Notes: generated by a model not told the origin, from the sequence alone. Numbered from the stretch's first letter, positions 1-10,057 are shown. The stretch: DNA of 64,000 bases from Dongshaea marina (GCF_003072645.1 NZ_CP028897.1:2741658-2805657); one strand, 5' to 3'. Translations and numbers: made by a program.

Positions 1-762
1 TATATCACAATAGCCAAAGCTGACGAAATAAATAACAGTCAAATCGTTCCGTATAAAGAGTGCCACGGTGGAGTTGCCATCAATGGTCTATTCAACTATT
101 GGCATACTGATGATAATTCCCCCCAAGATCAGCTTGTCAAAACTCTAACCAACAATAGCTGCAGCACACCAAAATATTTCCTTGTAAAGGTGTATAAAGT
201 AACCCACCCACTAAGCAAAGAAAAAGATAAGCTGCTAACACTTAAAGATATGACACAAAGCTTGATGGTTTATCCAAATCATTTGGTTGTCCTGCCAAAG
301 CACTCTGTAAATATTATTTTCTCCCTGCCCAATGGTCGCCCTAAAGATCTTGGATTTTACCGGGTCGCATTTCTCCCTGTCATTCCTGAAAAAGAGTATG
401 GGTTTAACATCTCTCATAAGCAGCTAGAAAAAATAAGAGCCAGGGCATCTGTCGGGATTGGATTATCCACCGCCCTGGTCATAGAGCCCAAAAGTGTAAA
501 GTATAGTTATCGAATTAAGCGTGATCAAGGGAAAGTAAAGATAAAGAATACAGGAAATGGGGTTATTATTGCCGAAACTTTTGATAAGTGCATTTCTGAT
601 CACTTACCTGAGAAAAGCTGTAAATACAGAAAAAACACCCGGAGCTACATCTACCCGGGACTTCAGGAACAATTCAATCTTGCAAACTATCGAGATCAAT
701 TATCCCTATCTCTCGAACTTGGGCAAACACGGAAAATGATGAGTTATAGAGTAGTAAAGTGA
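1..762 (+). CDS. alpha-fimbrial periplasmic chaperone, 5' end cut by window edge
   Basis: The frame is open from base 1, so the start codon and probably a signal peptide lie outside the window. The 253 visible residues resemble CfaA/CooB-type chaperones of CS1-like (alpha) fimbriae: a first beta-sandwich with a VYKV strand, a YPNHLVVLPKHS segment and the FYRVAFLPV motif typical of pilus chaperones, then a second domain ending in a two-cysteine loop. Such chaperones hold pilin subunits in the periplasm and deliver them to the usher. The usher gene starts 8 bases downstream. A major pilin gene is not in view and may lie upstream. The gene is AT-rich compared with the chromosome to its right. 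The family call rests on pattern and context. Confidence 0.75.
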   Translation, partial: YITIAKADEINNSQIVPYKECHGGVAINGLFNYWHTDDNSPQDQLVKTLTNNSCSTPKYFLVKVYKVTHPLSKEKDKLLTLKDMTQSLMVYPNHLVVLPKHSVNIIFSLPNGRPKDLGFYRVAFLPVIPEKEYGFNISHKQLEKIRARASVGIGLSTALVIEPKSVKYSYRIKRDQGKVKIKNTGNGVIIAETFDKCISDHLPEKSCKYRKNTRSYIYPGLQEQFNLANYRDQLSLSLELGQTRKMMSYRVVK

Positions 763-769
763 GCCTCTC

Positions 770-3316
770 ATGAAAAAGAACCTATTCTCAATACTATTGC
801 TTATGAGTAATACGGTATCAGCTCAGCAAGTCATATCTCAGAATATCAATGTGCCCTCACTGAAGATTAGTGTAGCTTACACTTCAGCCCCCCAAGAAGG
901 GAATGATAATTCACCTTTTGACTGGAGCGCCATACCAAAGTCATTTCAAAATGAATTTAAAACCCAGGGTTTTCCTATAAGCATCTCGTACTCCGGAAAT
1001 GATATGGGTGTACATATAGCTCATATTAAAGATAAAAAATTATCTATCGAATCTCCAAATAAATTACTAAAAAAATTACCACTATCTATTTCAGCAAAAA
1101 AATATATGATAGATATATTGGAAAATGGATTCATTGCAAACAAGCCAATTATTTGCTCAAACAAGCTAATCAACATGCATGTTTGCACCATTAAAAATCA
1201 GCAACTTATTTTAGTTAAGCTTAGCCTTGATACTCTGAAGGCAAAACTAATTTTGAATAAATCACTATTCAAAACACAAATAATCTCTCACCATAATTAC
1301 CTGCCTCCTCCGGAAAAAAATTATTTATCATCTGTCATGCAATACAGCCTGAATTCATCCAAAACATTTGGTGATAGTAATAATACAAGCACATCAAGCC
1401 TTGCTCTCACAAATACAACTGGCTATTCAAACACCCATGCAATAGCCTCCGGTTACCTCTCTCATAATGAGCACTACAATGATTATGTCCTAAGCTCACT
1501 TAAGCTGATTCACAACAACCAAAAGAGCGTTACCAGTCTTAACTATGGCAATGGAACAGGCATATTTGGTTCTTCCAGCTCAGGGATGAACTATGGGTAT
1601 GGAGGTAAAGTTATCGCTGCCAGTTGGTACTCAAGTAATAGTCTACTGCTTGACAAGTCTCAACAATCGCTGAATCCCATCATCATATTCGTTCCTCGTC
1701 ACACGACAGCACGAATCTATAAGGATGGAACTTTACTAAGTGTGCAGCACTTTGATATTGGTTCTCATCAACTTGACACATCTAATTTCCCAAGTGGCGT
1801 CTACCCGGTGAAAATCGATCTCCTGGAAGGAGGGAAAGTCACAGGATCGCGAACAGAGATCATCAATAAACCTTTTGATCTCTCAACACTATCTCCAAAC
1901 CTGGGTATTGCTTACTCTCTTTGGGGAGGCATCGCATCACAAAAGGATGACTCCGAGTTTGATATGCCCTACTTTGGAGGTTCTCTACGCAGAGTCATGA
2001 GTCCTCATCTATTCAGCAGCCTTAACCTATATCAGATAGGTCAGGTTTCAGTTGTTGAACTTGATAACCAACTCGCTCTCCCTGAGAACATCAGAAGTAA
2101 TATCAATGCCGGAGCTGACGCGCATGGAGGATTTGCTTTCACTGGCAGTCTTCAGAAATCATTTGGTTCGATGCTTAATATAAGCCTCCTTTATAACCAT
2201 GTGAGAAAAAATAGCCATTTCGATTACTCACCCTTTGATTTTGAATCAAACAACATCAACTTGAATGCATCAATATTTATGGCGCAATATGGGACTCTGT
2301 CATTAAATAACACCTATGATATCCAACGAAAGAATATGGGATACAATGCATCATATATGTTAAACCTATATAGTGGTCATGGTTTTTTTATCCAGGGAAA
2401 CATATCCGCATCTTGGGATAATGATGAAAGCATCATCGGCTCTCCCGATCAATTTAACTACTTCTATGGATTAACGCTAACGCATGTTTTTAACGACAAC
2501 AGCAGTGTTAATTCTAGTCTCATATATAACCCCAATCAGAAAACATTCTCAGCTGATTCAAGCTATTCTTTAGCTGCCGACAATAAATCGTTTATCACTA
2601 ATGGAAGCATTGGAGTATCTCATCGTGATAATGCAGACATGGTCAGTGGTTCACTATCTATGGATCGAAGTTATTTGCAAGGGGCAATTAATGCTAGTGC
2701 CATTCAAAATGACTCAGGTCATAATACTCAAAGCCTCGCAAGCTCACTGAGTGGTAGTATAGCCGTATCCGGTGGCGATATGGCTTTCAGCCATAATACA
2801 ACAAGCGATAGTGGAATCATTTTTGACTTAGAATCGCCTGAGAATGTAAAGATGATTCTTAATATCAATGGTAGCCATTACCCGGTATCCACTGGAATTA
2901 ACTTTATTCCATTAACTCGCTATTCATATTATGATGTATACTTAATGAATTCAAATGAAAATAAGGATTCATTATGGTGGAAGAGCTCAGATGACAGTTT
3001 TGTCTTATATCCAGGGCAAATTTATCATATTAAGCGCAAGGTGATTCCAACCATTCAGGTCGTCGGTCAGATCGTGAGTCATAATACGAGTGCACCCTAT
3101 GCCAAAATTGATAATCATCTCTCATCGGAGCATAGTGATGCTCAAGGATACTTTATGATAGGAATAAATAAATCATCGCCTAAACTAGCAATCACCCTCT
3201 CCAATGGTAAACGCTGCTCATATCAACTAAGCAAAGATAAAATCAATAACATTCACAATGGTTCATGGATTGGGAAGGTCCTATGTAATGGAGCGCATAG
3301 CTCATCTCATCATTAG
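770..3316 (+). CDS. outer-membrane fimbrial usher, CS1/CFA-I (TcfC-like) type
   Basis: This is an 848-residue protein with a signal peptide of about 18 residues ending in SAQ. The long middle part, rich in Ser, Asn, Tyr and Thr, suits a 24-strand usher pore. A segment around residue 307 (FVPRHTTARIYKDG, then a DTSNFPSGVYPV stretch) matches the plug/middle domain of TcfC/CooC ushers. The C-terminal 100 residues contain a small carboxypeptidase-like beta fold with a Cys pair. The protein would export chaperone-bound pilins through the outer membrane. It follows the chaperone by 8 bases and precedes the adhesin by about 60, so the three form an operon. Low GC suggests horizontal acquisition. Confidence 0.85.
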   Translation: MKKNLFSILLLMSNTVSAQQVISQNINVPSLKISVAYTSAPQEGNDNSPFDWSAIPKSFQNEFKTQGFPISISYSGNDMGVHIAHIKDKKLSIESPNKLLKKLPLSISAKKYMIDILENGFIANKPIICSNKLINMHVCTIKNQQLILVKLSLDTLKAKLILNKSLFKTQIISHHNYLPPPEKNYLSSVMQYSLNSSKTFGDSNNTSTSSLALTNTTGYSNTHAIASGYLSHNEHYNDYVLSSLKLIHNNQKSVTSLNYGNGTGIFGSSSSGMNYGYGGKVIAASWYSSNSLLLDKSQQSLNPIIIFVPRHTTARIYKDGTLLSVQHFDIGSHQLDTSNFPSGVYPVKIDLLEGGKVTGSRTEIINKPFDLSTLSPNLGIAYSLWGGIASQKDDSEFDMPYFGGSLRRVMSPHLFSSLNLYQIGQVSVVELDNQLALPENIRSNINAGADAHGGFAFTGSLQKSFGSMLNISLLYNHVRKNSHFDYSPFDFESNNINLNASIFMAQYGTLSLNNTYDIQRKNMGYNASYMLNLYSGHGFFIQGNISASWDNDESIIGSPDQFNYFYGLTLTHVFNDNSSVNSSLIYNPNQKTFSADSSYSLAADNKSFITNGSIGVSHRDNADMVSGSLSMDRSYLQGAINASAIQNDSGHNTQSLASSLSGSIAVSGGDMAFSHNTTSDSGIIFDLESPENVKMILNINGSHYPVSTGINFIPLTRYSYYDVYLMNSNENKDSLWWKSSDDSFVLYPGQIYHIKRKVIPTIQVVGQIVSHNTSAPYAKIDNHLSSEHSDAQGYFMIGINKSSPKLAITLSNGKRCSYQLSKDKINNIHNGSWIGKVLCNGAHSSSHH

Positions 3317-3377
3317 ATGAATGACCAAAATAAAATACGAGTTATGTTAGAAGAAATCTTCCTGAAACATTAAAGAT

Positions 3378-4652
3378 ATGGATAGAATGATGAACAAACT
3401 GATAACGTTAATAACTTATACATCTATATGTATCTCAACCGCCATAGTAGTTAACATTCTGCTTTCTCCTTTAAGTTACGCCAGTGAAGAAGTCATTTTT
3501 CATAATACAGTAGACATTCAACCTAAAATCACTCTTAATCTTACCTCGGATGGCGACAGAATATTAAACATCGACAGTTTTGCTGGTGCAACTCCTGCTT
3601 CTTCAGAAGAAGTCCTGACCCAGAACGGACACTACCTGGTTTGGAGGCAAACAAATCAGAACCCATCCGTTCTGATGCAGGTACATACACCTTCACCTTC
3701 TAAAGGGAGTAGTATTCAACAAACTCCATTTTCTAAGGTTAGTGAGAAAGCCCTGTTCAGTTATGGTGTTCAACAGAAACCATTAGATATAAAGCTTCTC
3801 GCCTATATAATAGAAATTTATCCAGATAATAATAGAGATAAGCTATCTGTCCACTTTAATCAGTCCTGCGTTCTCTGGAGTAGAAATATTGGATCGGCAA
3901 CCCAGGCTTTGATTCAAGCCGGATGCACCAACCTAAACTTTACGGTTACGAATTCTGCCACCTGGAACGAGAGTATCCGAGCTGGCTACTTTGGCATATC
4001 GAAAGAGCAGCTCCACAACCTTCGCGGAGGACATTGGTCTTTAAAAAATAGTTTTCTATTACAGCCCTCTCAGGGTCAAAATACCAGCATAGCGCCACTA
4101 GTTACCAACCATGACTCTAGTCGTAACCCCACCGCAGTCAATGATTATCAAAATAATCTAGCCAGGTATGCATTTCAATTTAATGCTCAGAACCTAACCC
4201 TGAATATTCCTTTTACCAGCAGTTTCTGGTTAGCCAATAATCATCAACGAACAGCCAATATCACCCTAATAAATTCAAAAAATAGCCGGGGTGATTATAT
4301 AGCATCTCCCGATCTTCAACTGGAGTACACAACCAATCAATCCATTGTCGGTGTCAAATATAGTACTCTTTGTGATAACCAGCTCACCGTTCACGGGATA
4401 CGCTATTGTGCCATCGAAAATCCAAAGACCAAGGTAAAGAGCCCGGTTGAGGTATTCCTTTCATCCTGTGAGGATAACACAGATGCTCTTTGCGGCAGTT
4501 TCAGGAAGCTGTATCTTGGATCTGAAATAGATATCAGAACAACGAGGGAAACTTCCTATATTAAGCTTCACTTGATGGCTCCAGCCTTGGGGAAGAAGTT
4601 TCCTGGCCATTACTCGGGTATGATCACCGTCATGGCAAATGCTCAGTTTTAG
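3378..4652 (+). CDS. fimbrial tip adhesin / initiator, CfaE-CblD-like
   Basis: This 424-residue secreted protein has a signal segment ending near residue 36 (LSYASEE). It is the last gene of the fimbrial operon. In CS1-type operons this place belongs to the two-domain tip adhesin that starts pilus assembly. The C-terminal half contains paired cysteines (STLCDN, RYCAIE, LSSCED, ALCGSF) and ends in a GHYSGMITV strand, like the pilin domain of CfaE/CooD. The N-terminal half would be the receptor-binding domain, and its target is unknown. An ATG two codons before MNKL gives a possible alternative start at 3390. Neither start has a strong ribosome site. The role is inferred mainly from position and architecture. 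Confidence 0.65.
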   Translation: MDRMMNKLITLITYTSICISTAIVVNILLSPLSYASEEVIFHNTVDIQPKITLNLTSDGDRILNIDSFAGATPASSEEVLTQNGHYLVWRQTNQNPSVLMQVHTPSPSKGSSIQQTPFSKVSEKALFSYGVQQKPLDIKLLAYIIEIYPDNNRDKLSVHFNQSCVLWSRNIGSATQALIQAGCTNLNFTVTNSATWNESIRAGYFGISKEQLHNLRGGHWSLKNSFLLQPSQGQNTSIAPLVTNHDSSRNPTAVNDYQNNLARYAFQFNAQNLTLNIPFTSSFWLANNHQRTANITLINSKNSRGDYIASPDLQLEYTTNQSIVGVKYSTLCDNQLTVHGIRYCAIENPKTKVKSPVEVFLSSCEDNTDALCGSFRKLYLGSEIDIRTTRETSYIKLHLMAPALGKKFPGHYSGMITVMANAQF

Positions 4653-4740
4653 TAACACAGACCGATTTACTATGGTCATATCTCAGATCGGTTGTTCGAT
4701 TTTAGATGACTTGTTTCAGCATCACTGGCCTTCTGCTGCA

Positions 4741-4950
4741 GGGCTGAAGCTTCAAAGAAGCGAAACGAGAGGTAGGATACCGAACTGGAAGAGGGTATCA
4801 GGGATGATAGCCGGGGCAGTAGAGATCCCATGGGTAAGTTGCTTTCGGAGCAACACACCTAAGCAGGAAGCTAAGCTCGGAAGGAATCTCATGGAAGAGA
4901 TCCGGATTTACAGCGTGCTGGTGATGGCTGAATCCAGGCATCACCAGCAG
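4741..4950. repeat. structured intergenic repeat, modules A and B (copy 1)
   Basis: This noncoding block after the fimbrial operon holds two modules that recur elsewhere in the window. Module A (4746-4812) is a small hairpin (GCTTC-AAA-GAAGC), then GAAACG, a TAGGATA core and a TATCAGGGATGATA hairpin. It recurs at 26906-26972 and inverted at 27219-27285. Module B (4831-4905) has a hairpin GTTGCT-TTCGG-AGCAAC and a hairpin ATCTC-ATGGAA-GAGAT, and recurs at 10180-10260 with changed but still paired stems. A 10-bp perfect stem (4917-4948, GCTGGTGATG) closes the block and could end transcription of the fimbrial operon, though there is no T-run. Confidence 0.75.
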
Positions 4951-5082
4951 ATGACAAACACCACCCTCGCGATATTTATGCCTGAAAGACTCACTATGAG
5001 CTACTTTGATAGTTCTCATAGTGAGTCTAATATTCATATTCGCCAAGTTACTGAGGCGCTCCAGCAACCAAGCGTCGCTACT

Positions 5083-5841
5083 CTAACGCGCTTTTTCCCT
5101 GAGCAAAGTATCAAGCTCAGCGGAATCAAGTGGGATTGAATTAGGCTTGTCGAACAGAAAGCGCTGCGGAATGTTGGAGATCCACCCATGACTTCTCAGG
5201 TGATCGGCTAATAAAGGGACTGGAATATCCAGCTGCTGGCTGACTCGCTTAATTCGCATCTCGGCTGCATTTTTACTGATCCCAAGGCGCTGGGAGATAC
5301 TCTTATAGCTAAGTCCCAGAGAAAATAGAAAAGCCGCTTCCCAATTATTTTTAGATAGACTGATCTGAGATATCCCCTTAGCCTCTTCTCCAGCTATGGA
5401 AAATGCTTCATTCTTTAAAATACCTCCAAATAGAACCTTGGAGAAGATGGTTAGTGAATGTTGAATGGGCTCTCCCTGGACCACTATATACTCAAGTTCA
5501 CCCTGAGCATTGAACAGTGGCGTCTTTCGCATCAGATAACTTTTTAACTGACGATCCTTTCCAAAGAAGTTGATCTCAAGAGAAGACAGAGACTTTTTAC
5601 TCTTTTTTATCTGTTGATCCTGACAGAGGTATAGCTCAGAAAATTGAGCTATCTCCTGTGGTAACTGCCTTACATTTAAAGATCGAATATCCAATTCATC
5701 GGGGAGATGAAGAAGTTCGCGATAACTTTGATTAACATAGATGAAGCGTGAGTCTGCGTCTTTCAGAGCCATAGGCTCAAGGCAAGCATCCATAAACTGA
5801 AGCATCAGTTCCTGGCTAGCTGGCTCTAGCATCCCTTTCAT
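5083..5841 (-). CDS. PAS-domain transcriptional regulator with C-terminal HTH
   Basis: This is a 252-residue protein. Residues about 15-110 look like a PAS fold (ALKDADSRFIYVNQSYREL near the start, then LFNAQGELEYIVVQGEP). The C-terminal part has a LuxR/sigma-like helix-turn-helix around residues 175-205 (LSYKSISQRLGISKNAAEM). It probably senses a small molecule or redox state and binds DNA. It points toward the fimbrial operon and lies next to the repeat block, so control of fimbriae is possible but unproven. ATG is used at 5841 with a purine-rich AAGGG upstream. A second ATG lies three codons in. No two-component receiver domain is present. Confidence 0.7.
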   Translation of the reverse strand: MKGMLEPASQELMLQFMDACLEPMALKDADSRFIYVNQSYRELLHLPDELDIRSLNVRQLPQEIAQFSELYLCQDQQIKKSKKSLSSLEINFFGKDRQLKSYLMRKTPLFNAQGELEYIVVQGEPIQHSLTIFSKVLFGGILKNEAFSIAGEEAKGISQISLSKNNWEAAFLFSLGLSYKSISQRLGISKNAAEMRIKRVSQQLDIPVPLLADHLRSHGWISNIPQRFLFDKPNSIPLDSAELDTLLREKAR

Positions 5842-6222
5842 TTTTGGTGTCCCTTATTGTGATTGTTATCTACCAACAAGGGAATGATTCAATTGATGTT
5901 CAAAGCCTCAGCTAAGGATAGTTGTTAAACGACTGCCAGTTCATGCTCAACCCCAGATAATCTACAGCTGAATAAAGACTCATCTGCCTGTGAGTGTTGT
6001 CAGCAATTATCAAATTAAGGTCTAAGTTTAAGATTTTCCCTAAAACAGTCGCTGTTCAACAGGCACCACAGGAATGAGCTCTTATATATGAGCAATTAGC
6101 ATCAATCCTATAGTTAGATCGCAACGAGCGAGAATCAGAAATATCCAACGCCTGAAGTTATCATGATCGGTATCCGGGGCTTGGCTGTCTGTAAACAAAT
6201 TAATTGCCACAGCAAAAAATAG
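5842..6222. other. intergenic region upstream of the PAS-HTH gene
   Basis: This 381-base gap lies between the regulator's start and the 3' end of kdpE. It should carry the regulator's promoter, reading left. I see no open frame with a ribosome site, no strong hairpin with a T-run and no copy of the repeat modules here. Confidence 0.4.
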
Positions 6223-6906
6223 CTAGCCCTCATCCATACGTAATCGGTAACCGATACCTGTTTCCGTCTCTATATATCGAGGCTGCTGAATATCATCACC
6301 CAACTTTTTACGTAGCTGGCCAACCAGAACCCGCAGGTAATGGCTATCATCCTTGTGCGTCTCTCCCCAGATAGCAGTCAGCAGAGTCTGCTGAGTAACC
6401 AGCTTCCCAGCATGGCGAGCCAGATGCTCAAACAGGGTAAACTCCTTTTTGGACAGATGGATCTGCTGTTCACCCCGCAGCAGTTTGTGATTCACCAGGT
6501 CAAGGCAGAGATCGGCCACTTCAATGTATTGAGTCGCCGGCGTCTGCTGATAGTCCCGAAACAGCACCCGGACCCGGGCTAACAGTTCCCGGATCCCAAA
6601 GGGCTTGATCACATAGTCGTTGGCTCCGGCTTCCAATAGCCTTACCACTTCACTCTCCTGGCTGCGCGCCGAAACCACCAGCACAGGGATCTGGCTCCAT
6701 TGACGCAATGTACTGAGCACCTCAAAACCATCCATATCCGGTAGCCCAAGATCCAGTAAAACTAACTCCGGGGCGTGCTGGGTACAGCACACCAGTGCCT
6801 GCTCTCCGGACTCTGCCTCCAGTACCTCATAGCCTTCGGCCCTGAGACTGATCCGCAGGAAAGTTCGGATCGCCTGCTCATCATCAACCACCAGAATCTT
6901 CATCAT
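6223..6906 (-). CDS. kdpE: KdpE, response regulator of potassium-ATPase operon
   Basis: The 227 residues form a receiver domain followed by an OmpR-type winged helix. The acidic pair VVDDE sits near residues 6-10, the phospho-acceptor Asp is at about 52 (LLDLGLPD), and Lys in VIKPFG completes the active site. The C-terminal domain shows the typical LSKKEFTLFEHLARHAG and GIGYRLR segments. KdpE is phosphorylated by KdpD under K+ limitation or salt stress and activates the kdp promoter. The start overlaps the end of kdpD by 4 bases, which indicates translational coupling. It is the last gene of the operon. Confidence 0.95.
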   Translation of the reverse strand: MMKILVVDDEQAIRTFLRISLRAEGYEVLEAESGEQALVCCTQHAPELVLLDLGLPDMDGFEVLSTLRQWSQIPVLVVSARSQESEVVRLLEAGANDYVIKPFGIRELLARVRVLFRDYQQTPATQYIEVADLCLDLVNHKLLRGEQQIHLSKKEFTLFEHLARHAGKLVTQQTLLTAIWGETHKDDSHYLRVLVGQLRKKLGDDIQQPRYIETETGIGYRLRMDEG

Positions 6907-9530
6907 TCACTCTCCGCGCTGTTTTGATCCAAAGGAAGCTGGATCTGGATGCAGGTTGCATACCCCTCCTCTTCTGTACACGCCAGAGCCTTGATGGAGC
7001 CACCGTGGGCCTGAATCATTCCCTTGGCAATGGCCAAACCCAGGCCACTCCCTCCCGGACCCCGATCCCTCTTGCGTGTCGTAAAGAAGGGCTCAAAAAT
7101 CTGCCAACGCAAATTGGGATCGATTCCAGGCCCCTGATCGTAGATTTCAATTTTCAATTTGTCTTTCAGTTTGCGAACGTTTATACCAATTCTGCCGTCA
7201 AGTTTTGTCCATTGGCAGGCATTATCCAGCACATTGAGCAAAGATTGCTCCAAAAGCGAGGCGTGAACATTCAAACGTGGGATCCCCTCATCCACATGGG
7301 TCACCAGTTCAAAAGGCTTTAACTCGGTCTCAAGACGCCCGATCACATTGGAGAGCAGTTGCTCTACCTCAACCGGCTGGCGATTGAGGGTCAACTCCCC
7401 CTGACCGATCCGGGTCATATCCAGAAGATGAGTCACATAGCGATGCAGACGTTTACCTTCGGTCGCAACCCCCTCGATGAGACTCAACTGTTCAGCCTGG
7501 CTCAGCTGTGTATGGTATCTGAGCCAGCTATCCGTGCTACCAATAAGGGTTGTCAGCGGCGTTCGTAGATCATGGGAGATTGAGGAGAGCAATACAGCTC
7601 TGAGCTGCTCAGTCTCACTCTTGAGACGCTCCTCCGCCAGAGCCTCTCTGAGCTCACTCTGGGAGAGGGCCTGACGCCACACCTCAAGCCAGGCATCCAG
7701 CTGATTGCGCCGCTGGCTCGATTGTAAGGATTCATCGCCGCGGATCCCCACCACCTGATGGACCTGTCCATCATTGAGTTTAAGCGGCAAAAATAACCAG
7801 TCACAGCTATTGAGGGTATTGGTAGAAAAGCCGGCAGCCTCACCGTTACTCAGACACCAGTTAGCGGCCGTTTGCTCCTTCACAGTCACCCCGGCTCCCG
7901 GAGAGGAGCGACTGATGGTGGTTAACCCTTGGTCAGGATCCTTACCCATCACCAACACATCCAGACCCAGGGCCTGGGAAAGCTGCCGGCCTCCCTCTTC
8001 GAGAAATTCATGGTGGGTCAACTGACCGGAAAGACGACGACTAAACTCCAACAGGCTGGTCGCAAAATGGTTGCTGCGTCTGAGATACAACACCTGCTTA
8101 CGCAGTCGCGAAGCCAGGTGCCCGGTAAAGAGCGCAAACAACAAGAACACCAGAGCTGTGATGGTGTCGGAGCGGTGCTCTATAAAAAACTGAAAATAGG
8201 GCGCGGTGAAGAAGAAATTAAAACACAGAAATGCCACCACAGCGGCAAACAAAGTCGCCCGCACCCGGGTACGCACCGCCACCACCAGGACCCCGACCTG
8301 ATACACCATCGACAAATCTGAGAGTGACAGCCAGTGGCTGAGCGGAAAGGCGATCACACTGGCAATAGCCATCACCACCAGTGCCTGCAAATAATCTTTG
8401 AGATCGCCGCGCTCATCGCGGCGCGCTCGACGCCTGCCAGGTTTAGGTGCCGGCACCAGGATGAGATTCCATCCCTCATCAACCCCTTGCAGCTGCTGCC
8501 CGATCCCCTTTCGCCACCAGCGGGCTGCGCGATTTGCAACCATAAGGGCCGTTACCTTGCGCCGCCTGGCAACTTCACGCACAGCCCGGGGACGATCGGA
8601 ATCGTAGAGGATCTCCACATCGGCTCCGAGATCACGCGCCAGTTGTAAAGCCCCGGCAGCCTCTGAGGCCCGGGCCTCCTTACCAAAAGCCACCACAGAC
8701 CAGGAGAGATGCCGCAGCCTTGCAAATTGATGTCCCCGTCGGATCATTGCCTCAGACTCTTCCAGGGATTCAATACATACCAACAGATGGGGTACGATCG
8801 CCGCCTGATTATCTCCCTTGGCAGTCCTCAGTAATTGGGTTTGGCGGTCGACACACTGAGCCGCCGTATGCAGGGCCAGTTCACGCAGCGCCGAGAGGTT
8901 CCCATGAGTAAAGAATGAGCTCATTGCGGCGCGCGCCTGATGAGGCACATACACCTTACCCGCCTCAAGCCTTCCCAGCAGCTCCCGAACCGGCAGATCC
9001 ACCAATTTTATCTCGAAGGCAAGCTCCAACAGGGTATCCGGAACCTGCTCGCGTACATCCACCCCGGTCAGCTGTTTGACCGTGTCATGCAGGCTCGCCA
9101 GGTGCTGCACATTGAGGGTGGTAAACACATCAATTCCCGCCTTGAGCAGCTCTTCGACATCCTGGTAACGCTTTTGGTGACGACTGCCCGGCACATTGGT
9201 ATGTGCCAGTTCATCAAGGAGCAGCAGATCCGGGCGGGCCTCCAGGGCCCCATCGAGAGAAAACTCAGCCAGTGACTTTCTGCGGTATTCATGGATGTCA
9301 CAGGGAATGCGCTCCATTCCCCTGGCCAGAGCCGCGGTGTCCTGTCGTCCATGGGTTTCCACAACGCCGATCAACACCCGGCGACCGGCAGTAAGCTGCT
9401 CTTTAGCCGCTTGCAGCATGCTGTAGGTCTTGCCGACTCCGGGCGCTGCCCCCAAAAAGATGGTCAAACGCCCACGGCTACTCTCTTCAACCGTCGACAA
9501 CAGGGCATCGGCTCTGGCTTCATCTCTCAT
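6903..9530 (-). CDS. kdpD: KdpD, membrane sensor histidine kinase for K+
   Basis: The 875 residues are close to the E. coli length of 894. The order is an N-terminal KdpD domain with Walker A GAAPGVGKT at residues 27-35, a universal-stress-like domain, four membrane helices (about 385-480), a GAF-like region, a HisKA box with SSISHDLRTPL (His near residue 653) and an HATPase domain with the G box GGSGLGLAIAKG. It phosphorylates KdpE when external K+ is low. Its start overlaps the kdpC stop by one base, so kdpC, kdpD and kdpE are translated as a chain. Confidence 0.95.
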   Translation of the reverse strand: MRDEARADALLSTVEESSRGRLTIFLGAAPGVGKTYSMLQAAKEQLTAGRRVLIGVVETHGRQDTAALARGMERIPCDIHEYRRKSLAEFSLDGALEARPDLLLLDELAHTNVPGSRHQKRYQDVEELLKAGIDVFTTLNVQHLASLHDTVKQLTGVDVREQVPDTLLELAFEIKLVDLPVRELLGRLEAGKVYVPHQARAAMSSFFTHGNLSALRELALHTAAQCVDRQTQLLRTAKGDNQAAIVPHLLVCIESLEESEAMIRRGHQFARLRHLSWSVVAFGKEARASEAAGALQLARDLGADVEILYDSDRPRAVREVARRRKVTALMVANRAARWWRKGIGQQLQGVDEGWNLILVPAPKPGRRRARRDERGDLKDYLQALVVMAIASVIAFPLSHWLSLSDLSMVYQVGVLVVAVRTRVRATLFAAVVAFLCFNFFFTAPYFQFFIEHRSDTITALVFLLFALFTGHLASRLRKQVLYLRRSNHFATSLLEFSRRLSGQLTHHEFLEEGGRQLSQALGLDVLVMGKDPDQGLTTISRSSPGAGVTVKEQTAANWCLSNGEAAGFSTNTLNSCDWLFLPLKLNDGQVHQVVGIRGDESLQSSQRRNQLDAWLEVWRQALSQSELREALAEERLKSETEQLRAVLLSSISHDLRTPLTTLIGSTDSWLRYHTQLSQAEQLSLIEGVATEGKRLHRYVTHLLDMTRIGQGELTLNRQPVEVEQLLSNVIGRLETELKPFELVTHVDEGIPRLNVHASLLEQSLLNVLDNACQWTKLDGRIGINVRKLKDKLKIEIYDQGPGIDPNLRWQIFEPFFTTRKRDRGPGGSGLGLAIAKGMIQAHGGSIKALACTEEEGYATCIQIQLPLDQNSAESE

Positions 9531-10057
9531 TAATGGATTCCGCTTATCTTGTCTAACTCTTGATTCAGGCGCATCACATTAACATAGCGAGGCCCCAGCA
9601 TCCCACCCTGAGCCTGTTTTTGTATCACAGACTCAAGCTCAAACTGCGACATGTGTCGCGCTCTGGCAACCCTTGGGATCTGGTAAACGGCCGCATCAAA
9701 GGGGAGATCCGGATCGACGCCACTCGCCGACACCGTCGCCAGCACCGCAGGCATCCCAGGCTTGGCGTGAGCGGCTTCAAATTGGCGGCGCGCTTCACTG
9801 GAGACCGCCAGATTCCCCCTGCCCCCATTATCCTGACCGGTCAGAGGACGCAGATGAAAATAACCTTTGCCTGAATAATCCTGGCCCAAAAGGTAGGAGC
9901 CACGGGCTTGACCCGAACCATCCAGGATCAGGCTGCCATTAGCCTGAGCCGGCCACACAAGCTGTGCGATTGCCATCACCACTCCGGGGTAGAACACCCC
10001 GGTGAGGACACTCATCATCACCAGTAACAGCAGGGATTCTTTAATACTCTTAATCAT
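9530..10057 (-). CDS. kdpC: KdpC, potassium-transporting ATPase subunit C
   Basis: This is a 175-residue subunit from the ATG at 10057, preceded by a good ribosome site (AGGAGAG). An in-frame start six codons upstream is less likely. There is one N-terminal membrane helix (residues about 8-28, ending FYPGVVMAIAQL), then a periplasmic domain with the family segments GSYLLGQDYSGKGYFHLRP and VSASGVDPDL. KdpC stabilises the KdpFABC complex and helps couple ATP hydrolysis to K+ entry. Unusually, 257 bases containing a structured repeat separate it from kdpB. In most kdp operons these genes are a few bases apart. Confidence 0.93.
   Translation of the reverse strand: MIKSIKESLLLLVMMSVLTGVFYPGVVMAIAQLVWPAQANGSLILDGSGQARGSYLLGQDYSGKGYFHLRPLTGQDNGGRGNLAVSSEARRQFEAAHAKPGMPAVLATVSASGVDPDLPFDAAVYQIPRVARARHMSQFELESVIQKQAQGGMLGPRYVNVMRLNQELDKISGIH

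Noticed and set aside
4639-5139. Rightward open frame of 166 codons after the adhesin
   Set aside because: It crosses the structured repeat and runs antisense into the PAS-HTH gene. It has no family features and no ribosome site.
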